Positions 1-6,501 of a stretch of DNA of 7,647 bases are shown here, one piece after another (position 1 is the first letter of the stretch; each line of letters starts with the position of its first letter). The notes beneath the pieces were generated by a model that had not been told where the DNA came from, did no database searches, and saw nothing but the letters and a program-made list of their open reading frames with translations. The stretch comes from Candidatus Zixiibacteriota bacterium (GTDB taxonomy: Bacteria > Zixibacteria > MSB-5A5 > GN15 > FEB-12). Where the stretch lies: NCBI GenBank assembly GCA_018816665.1, contig JAHIVM010000068.1, forward strand, positions 1 to 7,647, read 5' to 3'. A program made the position numbers and the translations under genes.

Positions 1-347
1 CCTGTATGGTGCAGGAAGGTACGCGGTCCTACGAGGCCTACGGAACCGATGAGATTTCGGAGCGGCACCGTCACCGCTATGAGCTGAACAATGCCTATCG
101 CGACATGCTTACCGAAAACGGCCTGGTGCTGTCGGGTATGTCGCCGGACGGCCGGCTGGTTGAGATGGTGGAAGTACCCGATCATCCGTGGTTTGTGTCG
201 GTGCAGTTCCATCCGGAATTGAAGTCCCGGCTCACGGCGCCGCATCCGCTGTTCCGGGATTTTGTGAAAGCCGCAGTTCGGTACAACAGCAAAAGCCGGG
301 AGTCAACCGACGATATCCCCGCTGCGGATCTCAGTAAGGTGGATTAA
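1..347 (+). CDS. pyrG: CTP synthase, C-terminal part (5' end outside window)
   Basis: CTP synthase makes CTP from UTP, ATP and glutamine, the last step of de novo pyrimidine nucleotide synthesis in the cytoplasm. Only the last 114 codons are visible (reading frame from base 3, stop TAA at 345-347), against about 535-550 residues for the whole enzyme. This piece is the end of the class I glutamine amidotransferase domain. It shows the family signature [11 protein letters not shown] (from base 60), then SPDGRLVE, then [17 protein letters not shown]. The HPE motif carries the catalytic His (codon 210-212) and Glu (codon 216-218) of the Cys-His-Glu triad; the Cys lies upstream of the window. After the conserved end ([10 protein letters not shown]) there is a polar tail of about 24 residues ending in SKVD, a normal kind of variation. 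The gene runs head-on into the kinase gene with only 16 bases between stop codons. Confidence 0.96.
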   Translation, partial: CMVQEGTRSYEAYGTDEISERHRHRYELNNAYRDMLTENGLVLSGMSPDGRLVEMVEVPDHPWFVSVQFHPELKSRLTAPHPLFRDFVKAAVRYNSKSRESTDDIPAADLSKVD

Positions 348-363
348 CCGGCCCGGCGCGGAC

Positions 364-3300
364 TCAGGAAGGATTTGTCGACGCGGGTTCGAGGGTGAAG
401 TAGAATGACGCTCCTTCACCCGGGGTTCCGTCGGCCCAGATTCGACCACCGTGCTTGTTGACGATACGACTGACAATGGAAAGTCCCACGCCGCTGCCAG
501 GGTAGTCTCTCTCCGCGTGGAGCCTCTGGAACGGTGCAAACAGCCGGTCGCTGTAAGCCATGTCAAAACCGGCGCCATTGTCCCGCACAAAGTAGGTCCT
601 GATCCCCGCAGTCATCGTTTCTCCAAACTCTATCACGGGATGGTCGACATGGCCGGTGTATTTCAGAGCGTTGGACAGCATATTCTCAAACGCGATACGG
701 ATAAGGTGAGGATCACAATCGGCGCAGATATCATCGGGGCATTTGAGCTCTATCCCGCGCCCAGGATTTTCGCCCTGCAAATCCGCAACAGTTGCGACAA
801 CAACCCGGCTCAGATCGACTGGCTCCCGGGCAATCTCTCGGCGGGTGATGCGAGAGAGCATAAGCAGGTCGTTAATGAGTGTGTCCATTTTGCCAACTGC
901 CCGATGAACCCGGCCCAGGTAGTCGAGCCCGGTCTCAGACAATTGCGGACCGCAATCCTGGGTGAGGGCCTGGCAGAACCCGTCGATGGCCCGCACCGGC
1001 GCTCTCAGGTCATGGGAGACGGAGTAGCTGAAGCTTTCCAGTTCCTGTACGGCATTCTGCAGTTCGGCGGTGCGACGCCGGACCCGCTGTTCAAGTTCCT
1101 CATTGAGCCGGCAGATTTCTTCCTCGGCCTGTTTCCGTTCGGTTATGTCGAGGGCGGTGAAGGTAACGCCGTGCGTCAGATCGGTCGCGTCGAGCGGAGT
1201 GGAACTCAGCAGCACCTGGATTTCAGCCCCGTCTTTGCGCCGCCACACGGTTTCGACCGTGCCTCTGCCGTTTTTGGCTATCTGGTCATATTTGTCGCGT
1301 CCGACTCTCTCGTATTCCTCCTGGGAGGGATATAGCATTCGGGCGTTCTGACCGACCAGTTCCTCGCGCGAGTACCCGGTTATCTCGCGCAGACGATCGT
1401 TGATCCAGCCCAGATTTCGATTGTACACCAGACCAATACCTATCGGCGCGGAGCGGAAGATGCTCTGCAGCAGGGCCTCCCGTTCCTTAAGTCGCATTTC
1501 TGCGTCCTTGCGGGTGCTGATATCGGTGACAATGCCCTCGATTGCGACCGGCTGTCCCTGATCGTCGAGGATCAGCACGTTGCGCTGGTGGAGCCACCGT
1601 TCTTCTCCCGACTTGTGGATGATCTGGAACTCATAGGAGGGGGGCATGTCGCCTTTGAGCAGTTGCTCCCATTCTCCCCGGAAGAACTTGCGCCACCTGG
1701 GATGGATGATTTTGTGGATCAATCGCGGTGTATGGTACAAGTCTTGAGGAGAGTAGCCGGTAATGCTCGTTACGGCCGGACTTACATACTCGTAGTGGCC
1801 GGACGGCACCGCCATGCGAAAAATCATATCCAGGGCGCTGTCGGCCATCCGACGGAAACGGGCCTCGCTCTCCAGCAGAGCACTTTCGGCCCGCCTCAAG
1901 TGAGAGATATCGGAGATTATGGAGAAGCTGCCTGCAGGCATGCCGTCGGCATTGAACAGCGCCTGAGGGGACATCAGAGTTTGCACGTTGCTGCCGTCGC
2001 GTTTGGTCCACACAAGTTCGTACGATTCCTGTCCGTCCTCCTGCCCGACGGCCATCTGCTCGCGAAGAATCCGGCGGTTGTCCTCATCCAGATATCCCAG
2101 GATACTGGTGCCGATCAATTCCTCGGCTGAGTACCCGAGGATCTTCTCTATCTGGGGATTGAGGTAAGTGAACTCGCCGTCCTGGTTGATTGTCGCCAGA
2201 CCGTCCCGCATTGTTTCCACCAGCTGGCGATAACGCTGCTCGCTCTGCTGCAGATCTTTCAGGTAGAGATAGGTATTCAGTGCATCGGTAAGGCGACGGC
2301 CTATTTCGCGGAACAGGACCCGTTCATGGTCGGACCACATCCGCTTTTGTGAGCAGTGATGTATGCCCAGTGCCCAGGGTTCACCTTTTTTTGGACGAAT
2401 GGCAATTCCCATGAGGGAACGCACCGACAGGCGACGGAACAGCTCGGCGGGCACCGCGTCACCGTCGGATTCGGGGATGACAACGGCCTCAGTGGTGTTG
2501 AGCACGGCCTGGCAGAGTCGTCGGGTGTCACGGTCGACCGGTGTTTGTTGATAATGCGCCCTGACACCGGAGAATTCGGGCCGGAAGGCCTCGACCGGGA
2601 CAGTCAATTCATCCGTCGAAGGGCTGCAGGGGTGCAGCAGCCAGGCTCGGTCGCAGTCGAAAATGCCGAGGACCTGTTCGAGCGTCCGCTGCAGGACATC
2701 CTCGGCACCCCGGGCTTCCCGGATAGAGCGATCAATGCTCTCCAATGACTCCAGCAGGCGAATATGATCCAGCCGATCAGCCTCGATTCGTTTCCGTTCG
2801 GCGTTGATGAGCGTTTGGGCCAGTTGATCGGCGACCATTCCGGCAAAAGCTATCTCATCGTCGTGCCATTGACGGGGAGGGCCGCAATGCTCGTGACATA
2901 CGACTCCAACTACTTTGCCGTGGAGGCGGATAGGAGCGTCGAGAAGCGATGTCACTTCATTCGGAATCAGGTAGTTGTCCAGAAATTCGATGGTGCGCAG
3001 GTCGGACCGAGCGTCGGAAACCGCCAATACCTTTTCGGATCTCAAGGAGAGGAAGTACTCCGGGTAGCCGGCTATGGGAAGACTTTCACCTGTTTTGTAA
3101 CTCTGGTGGTGACGATCGTATATGCCCACGCTGTGGAAGACCGTTTCGTCGGCGTCGACAAGCCATATTCCGACCCGATCGACCTCAAGAGTGCTCGACA
3201 CGGTGTCGCATACCGCTTCCGCCACCTCGGCGAACTTGCCCTCCGCCACGGCCTCGCTGGTAGCCAGTTCGACCGTGAGGAGTTGCTGCAGTTCAACCCT

Positions 3301-4980
3301 TTCCAATCTGGCCTGGTGCGCTCGTTCCGCTTGTTTGCGAGCGCTGATGTCCCGTACGATGGCCAGCATGAGCGGCGCGTTGTCGATGAACAACTGGCTG
3401 AACGAAACCTCGGTATCAAACAATGTGCCGTCGGATCGACGGTGCTGCCATTCAAACAGCTGCGGAGTACCGTCGGACGCGGCGGCGATCCGAGCCCGGG
3501 CGGCGTCCACTGACCGGGAACCGTCGGGCTGGAACTCCGGAGAGAACTTGACTGGCGTGGCGCCGATGATTTCCTCGCGGCTGACGCCAAACATTTCCAG
3601 TGTTTTTGGATTGCAGTCAGTGAACCGATCTCCCACCATCGTGAAAATGGCATCGTGCGCAGAGTCGATCAGGACCTTGTATCTTAGACGGCTTTCGATC
3701 ACCGATTGCTCGGCGCGCTGTCGCTCAACCTCGGAGGCGATGCGGGTGGAGAACATTTGCAGGATGGACTCAGAGAAGCCAATATCGGTCTGCGGCTTGC
3801 GGAACAGGGCAATTACGATACCGACAGGCTCACAACTGCGGCCGATAAGGGGAACGCCCACAAAGGCTTCCATACCCATATCCGACAGCATCCGGTCTTC
3901 CGGAAATAGTCCGGCAACGTTGCGCGGGCAGGAACAGGCCGTTTTTCCCTTGATGTTTTCACAGGGGGTGCCCGCCAGATTGTATGTCAGGTTGTCGACT
4001 ATTTCACCGTCGGCACAGACAGCCAGGGTCGCTATCTCATCGCTATCGCCCGACGGCAACTCGCCAATGATTGTGCAGTCCGCCTCCAGGGCCAGGGAGA
4101 GCTGCCTCACCATATCACACAGGAAATCGCTGCCGACACTGGAAGAGCTGTTGGTGATGATGCGGGAGATGGCTTCCTGAAAACGCTGTCTTTCTTCCAG
4201 CAGCAGTCTCTGTTGCAGATTCTGGAAGGCTTCGTGAGATATCTGGGAGGCAAACAGCTCCAGGGCGCGGCAGGCCAGTCGGTACTGCTCCGGGGTCATG
4301 ACGGGGACTTCATTGATGGCAACCTGAACCTCGGCGTTGCTGCATCCGTTGCTGATTGCCCAGTGTCTGAACTGGTCAGGATCGACATCGGCACCCCGGA
4401 TCTGACAGAGGATCCAATTAGCCATGTGATGCCCGTCGACATAGATGCGTGTTCCGCCGTGCCAGAGCCCGCAGCGGGTGCAGGATCGCGGTTCCGGCGA
4501 AGCCGTATCGCCCAGACACGCCTGTCCGGCCATGCGGAAGCAGCGGTCGCGTAGCTCCCGGGCGGTGAGGTTGTCATGGCCGCAGATGCGACGGAAGTTC
4601 GACGGTCGGGTGATGGGCACACCATCGGGTGTGGTAATCACGGACGCCACGCCGGTGGCCCCGGCCAGAGCATCCTGCAATTCCTGAACCTGGTCCAGAT
4701 CGAAGAGATCCTCGAAGCTCAGCAGCATGCGGACGGGAGGGTCCGGTTCGACACTTATCCGGACATGCCCGGTGGTGTCGTGCGCATCGGAGGATTCGCT
4801 CTCAGTGATTGCCGGCCGAGTGATTTCTTGTTCTGGCGATTGCTTCATGTTTTCAGGGTCGCGTTCGACAGCGTCCGTTCCCGTGCTCACCGGCCCGGCC
4901 GGTGGCAATTCCCGTTGTCCCGATTGTGCCCCGGACTGCCCCGGGGCTTTGACCGACCGTCGCGGTGCCCGTAGCAACAA
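364..4980 (-). CDS. Soluble PocR/GAF/PAS multi-sensor histidine kinase
   Basis: A cytoplasmic sensor kinase of up to 1538 residues, with no hydrophobic segment. Approximate domains in order, numbered from the TTG at 4980: disordered lead 1-84; PocR ligand-binding domain 85-248, Cys-rich; coiled coil 250-270; GAF1 270-422; PAS1 425-550; GAF2 560-725; GAF3 740-903, resembling phytochrome-associated GAFs (LGIHHCSQKRMWSDHE); PAS2 908-1030; PAS3 1033-1155; PAS4 1163-1285; coiled coil 1285-1315; HisKA with phospho-acceptor H1323 in SVSHDLRAPVRAIDGF; HATPase with N box N1437 (FENMLSNALKYT), G1 DNGAGFD (1467-1473), F box FAPFQRLH and G2 GSGVGLSI (1495-1502). All catalytic motifs are intact, so it should autophosphorylate. 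There is no receiver domain, so the partner regulator is encoded elsewhere. It is divergent from a polysaccharide export operon, a possible target (inference). The start is uncertain: TTG 4980 is the longest option, ATG 4848 (MKQSPEQ) gives 1494 residues and keeps every domain. Neither has a well-placed Shine-Dalgarno. Confidence 0.93.
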   Translation of the reverse strand: MLLRAPRRSVKAPGQSGAQSGQRELPPAGPVSTGTDAVERDPENMKQSPEQEITRPAITESESSDAHDTTGHVRISVEPDPPVRMLLSFEDLFDLDQVQELQDALAGATGVASVITTPDGVPITRPSNFRRICGHDNLTARELRDRCFRMAGQACLGDTASPEPRSCTRCGLWHGGTRIYVDGHHMANWILCQIRGADVDPDQFRHWAISNGCSNAEVQVAINEVPVMTPEQYRLACRALELFASQISHEAFQNLQQRLLLEERQRFQEAISRIITNSSSSVGSDFLCDMVRQLSLALEADCTIIGELPSGDSDEIATLAVCADGEIVDNLTYNLAGTPCENIKGKTACSCPRNVAGLFPEDRMLSDMGMEAFVGVPLIGRSCEPVGIVIALFRKPQTDIGFSESILQMFSTRIASEVERQRAEQSVIESRLRYKVLIDSAHDAIFTMVGDRFTDCNPKTLEMFGVSREEIIGATPVKFSPEFQPDGSRSVDAARARIAAASDGTPQLFEWQHRRSDGTLFDTEVSFSQLFIDNAPLMLAIVRDISARKQAERAHQARLERVELQQLLTVELATSEAVAEGKFAEVAEAVCDTVSSTLEVDRVGIWLVDADETVFHSVGIYDRHHQSYKTGESLPIAGYPEYFLSLRSEKVLAVSDARSDLRTIEFLDNYLIPNEVTSLLDAPIRLHGKVVGVVCHEHCGPPRQWHDDEIAFAGMVADQLAQTLINAERKRIEADRLDHIRLLESLESIDRSIREARGAEDVLQRTLEQVLGIFDCDRAWLLHPCSPSTDELTVPVEAFRPEFSGVRAHYQQTPVDRDTRRLCQAVLNTTEAVVIPESDGDAVPAELFRRLSVRSLMGIAIRPKKGEPWALGIHHCSQKRMWSDHERVLFREIGRRLTDALNTYLYLKDLQQSEQRYRQLVETMRDGLATINQDGEFTYLNPQIEKILGYSAEELIGTSILGYLDEDNRRILREQMAVGQEDGQESYELVWTKRDGSNVQTLMSPQALFNADGMPAGSFSIISDISHLRRAESALLESEARFRRMADSALDMIFRMAVPSGHYEYVSPAVTSITGYSPQDLYHTPRLIHKIIHPRWRKFFRGEWEQLLKGDMPPSYEFQIIHKSGEERWLHQRNVLILDDQGQPVAIEGIVTDISTRKDAEMRLKEREALLQSIFRSAPIGIGLVYNRNLGWINDRLREITGYSREELVGQNARMLYPSQEEYERVGRDKYDQIAKNGRGTVETVWRRKDGAEIQVLLSSTPLDATDLTHGVTFTALDITERKQAEEEICRLNEELEQRVRRRTAELQNAVQELESFSYSVSHDLRAPVRAIDGFCQALTQDCGPQLSETGLDYLGRVHRAVGKMDTLINDLLMLSRITRREIAREPVDLSRVVVATVADLQGENPGRGIELKCPDDICADCDPHLIRIAFENMLSNALKYTGHVDHPVIEFGETMTAGIRTYFVRDNGAGFDMAYSDRLFAPFQRLHAERDYPGSGVGLSIVSRIVNKHGGRIWADGTPGEGASFYFTLEPASTNPS

Positions 4981-5009
4981 CCAACCGGCCGGGAACCGAG
5001 ACGTTCATT

Positions 5010-5017
5010 CTCCTTTA
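5010..5017 (-). promoter_or_regulatory. Strong Shine-Dalgarno (TAAAGGAG) upstream of the kinase, oddly placed
   Basis: Read on the minus strand, TAAAGGAG is the best ribosome-binding sequence upstream of the kinase. Only one base separates it from an ATG at 5008, which is too close for normal initiation and is out of the kinase frame. In the kinase frame a TGA (5007-5005) is followed at once by ACG and then by no ATG or GTG before the TTG at 4980, about 30 bases away. The motif is seen directly; which start it serves is unresolved. Confidence 0.5.
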
Positions 5018-5028
5018 CTTGGTATCGG

Positions 5029-5047
5029 CAGTCCGGCTGGAGGACTG
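5029..5047. repeat. Inverted repeat CAGTCC-7-GGACTG
   Basis: Perfect 6-base arms (5029-5034 and 5042-5047) are separated by seven bases. On the minus strand the repeat would fold as a small GC-containing hairpin about 11 bases upstream of the kinase Shine-Dalgarno. It has no T-tract, so it is not an intrinsic terminator. It could be a protein-binding site or a 5'-UTR hairpin for the kinase. Arms this short can also arise by chance. Confidence 0.4.
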
Positions 5048-5082
5048 AGGCTGTTTGACCGGGTTTGTGGCGGTGGATCGTG

Positions 5083-5105
5083 AGATGTCATAAACGTTGA
5101 CATCT
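5083..5105. promoter_or_regulatory. Operator-like inverted repeat AGATGTCA-7-TGACATCT
   Basis: Perfect 8-base arms (5083-5090 and 5098-5105) flank a 7-base AT-rich spacer, TAAACGT. The right arm covers the -35 hexamer of the export-operon promoter. The 15-base spacing between half-site centres is more than one helical turn, and fits a dimeric regulator only loosely. No T-tract follows on either strand, so a terminator is unlikely. The palindrome and its overlap with the promoter are seen directly. The operator role is inferred, and no specific regulator family can be named from the half-site. Confidence 0.6.
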
Positions 5106-5125
5106 TATCGGTGATCGGCTATTTT
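5097..5125 (+). promoter_or_regulatory. Sigma70-type promoter of the polysaccharide export operon
   Basis: The -35 box is a perfect TTGACA at 5097-5102. The spacer is 17 bases, the ideal length, and the -10 box at 5120-5125 is TATTTT, matching four of six consensus positions. Transcription would start near 5132, leaving a 5' leader of only about 20 bases before the GTG at 5155. The inverted repeat at 5083-5105 overlaps the -35 box, which suggests regulation by a DNA-binding protein. No comparably good promoter was found on the minus strand for the kinase. Confidence 0.7.
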
Positions 5126-5146
5126 TTCGCAGTGTTGTAACGTGTT

Positions 5147-5151
5147 GAGGG
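5147..5151 (+). promoter_or_regulatory. Shine-Dalgarno GAGGG of the SLBB export gene
   Basis: GAGGG lies three bases before GTG 5155 and nine bases before TTG 5161, which is in the same frame. Spacing of nine is nearer the usual range, so TTG 5161 (MKASVSS) may be the true start. GTG is a more common start codon than TTG and is used in the CDS entry. Both choices leave the signal peptide intact and differ by two residues. Confidence 0.5.
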
Positions 5152-5154
5152 ATA

Positions 5155-6501
5155 GTGAATTTGAAAGCTTCAGTAAGTAGCTGCCTGGTGGCTGTACTCG
5201 CGGTATCGCTTCTGCCGATGGGAGACATTTGCGCCCAGTCAGCGGCAGGTGCGGATTCGTTGCACAGATCCTGGGTAGTAGCCTATTTTGACAAACCAAT
5301 TGACGGTGAGCTGTACCTGATTCGGCCGGGAGAATCGCTGGAAGTTGTTTTTTTGAATACGCGGCTTGGGTCCCTGAACCTGGAGGTCAATGCCGAAGGG
5401 AAGATAATCGATCGCAGCCTTGGGGTCTTTGACGTTTCCGGCCGCAGTCTGGCGCAGGTCAGAGCGATGCTCGTGGAACCGCTGCGACGATTGTACCAGG
5501 CCGACGACATTGCCGTTTCCGTAGGCAAGGTGTATCCGGTGTCAATCACCGTCACGGGACACGTTGTCCGTCCGGGCCGATATCTCGGGTACACGTCACA
5601 AACGGTTCGGGACATTATCGATTCGGCAGGTGGCATCGCGGCGAGCGGATCGCGCCGTCATATTACCTTCTCCGGCGGCCCCAGAACACTGGACGTAGAC
5701 CTTGAGATGGCCGAGTATCTCGGACATGCCGAAGCGGACCCGTACCTGTACGCCGGCCGGCTGATTCATGTCCCGGCCCGCTCCGATTCCACCGTGAGGC
5801 TGGTGGGGGAAGTTCACGATCCACGGGTAATCGAGTTGTCGCCGGGCGACGATCTGACTCTTCTTGTTGCCCTGGCGGGTGGATCCCGACCAGAAGGCGA
5901 TACAGGCCGAGCCCGCCTGGCCAACGATCCGGGCCGTGACCTTCATGCCCAGTCCGCGCTGGTTCCGGGGGACGTGATTGTTGTTCCGAGAGCCGCCAAT
6001 GCCGCAACCGGTGAGGTGGCAATATCCGGAGCCGTGCAGAGCGGCGGCCGGTTTGAGTACCGGTCCGGCATGACTCTGGCCGGACTGGTTCGGGAGGCCG
6101 GAGGCACAACCGACAAGGCAAACAACCGGCGCATTGCGGTCTTCCGCCTGGCTGAGCCCGATGCGGTGGGAAACCGTCTTCCCAATCGATATCCGTTATT
6201 GCTCGCTGATGACGAGGCCCTTAGTGCAGTACTCCGACCGGGTGATTCCATCTATGTACCGGTACTGGTGGGGTATGTTGTGATCTCCGGCAAGGTCGGC
6301 CGACCGGGCGTGTACCCCTTCGTCAGCGGCCGGACGATTGAGCGGTACGTGAAGATGGCAGGCGGAATCACGGTGCCTCAGGAGGAAGCCGTGTTCATGC
6401 TGACCGACCGGGTAGTGGGTACGACAACAGAAACGCTTGGGGCGGGGATGGTTATGGACGGCGACGAAATAGCTGTGGGACGACAGGAGTCTGATCAATG
6501 A
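5155..6501 (+). CDS. Periplasmic polysaccharide export protein (Poly_export + SLBB domains; Wza/GumB-like)
   Basis: An OPX-family protein, expected to form or join the channel that carries capsule or exopolysaccharide across the periplasm and outer membrane. The 448 residues begin with a Sec signal peptide: K4, hydrophobic core 11-20, likely cleavage after A27 (ICA-QS). A Poly_export domain follows at about 50-123, starting YLIRPGESLEVVF. Four SLBB-type repeats follow, each with a beta segment and a G-xP/GG turn: about 127-207 (VTGHVVRPGRY, IDSAGGI), 214-278 (LVGEVHDPRVIEL, ALAGGS), 287-369 (ISGAVQSGGRFEY, REAGGT) and 374-441 (ISGKVGRPGVYPF, KMAGGI). No convincing lipobox is present, unlike the lipoprotein Wza, and no C-terminal membrane helix is seen, so outer-membrane anchoring is unclear. 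It overlaps the next gene by four bases, forming an operon with a Wzz-like protein, the usual OPX partner. Function at family level is secure; the exported polymer is unknown. Confidence 0.93.
   Translation: MNLKASVSSCLVAVLAVSLLPMGDICAQSAAGADSLHRSWVVAYFDKPIDGELYLIRPGESLEVVFLNTRLGSLNLEVNAEGKIIDRSLGVFDVSGRSLAQVRAMLVEPLRRLYQADDIAVSVGKVYPVSITVTGHVVRPGRYLGYTSQTVRDIIDSAGGIAASGSRRHITFSGGPRTLDVDLEMAEYLGHAEADPYLYAGRLIHVPARSDSTVRLVGEVHDPRVIELSPGDDLTLLVALAGGSRPEGDTGRARLANDPGRDLHAQSALVPGDVIVVPRAANAATGEVAISGAVQSGGRFEYRSGMTLAGLVREAGGTTDKANNRRIAVFRLAEPDAVGNRLPNRYPLLLADDEALSAVLRPGDSIYVPVLVGYVVISGKVGRPGVYPFVSGRTIERYVKMAGGITVPQEEAVFMLTDRVVGTTTETLGAGMVMDGDEIAVGRQESDQ
6485..6489 (+). promoter_or_regulatory. Shine-Dalgarno AGGAG of the Wzz-like gene
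   Basis: AGGAG lies eight bases before ATG 6498, inside the last codons of the SLBB gene. The ATG overlaps the TGA stop of that gene as ATGA. Together these fix the start and point to translational coupling, keeping exporter and co-polymerase in step. Confidence 0.8.

Noticed and set aside
393..421. Perfect 8-base inverted repeat GGGTGAAG-13-CTTCACCC as a terminator for pyrG or the kinase
   Set aside because: It lies inside the last codons of the kinase, has a long 13-base loop and no T-tract on either strand. One such match is expected by chance in a window of this size.
451..1335. Open frame of 294 codons on the plus strand
   Set aside because: It lies opposite the HisKA/HATPase and last PAS part of the kinase, whose motifs are unmistakable. 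The plus-strand translation shows no recognisable domain, so it is a shadow of GC-rich coding sequence.
3122..4180. Open frame of 352 codons on the plus strand
   Set aside because: It is opposite PAS1, GAF1 and part of GAF2 of the kinase. The product is Ser/Arg-rich with no family signature, typical of an antisense shadow.
364..4980. Possible bacteriophytochrome, from the phytochrome-like GAF3 and kinase core
   Set aside because: There is no PAS-GAF-PHY order and no recognisable chromophore-binding motif. The similarity is that of ordinary multi-sensor kinases sharing this GAF and HisKA subtype.
5182..5184. Lipobox-like V-S-S-C at Cys10 of the SLBB protein
   Set aside because: The Cys comes before the hydrophobic core, only ten residues from the start, so it cannot follow a complete signal peptide. 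The second candidate, Cys26, is preceded by GDI, which does not fit a lipobox.
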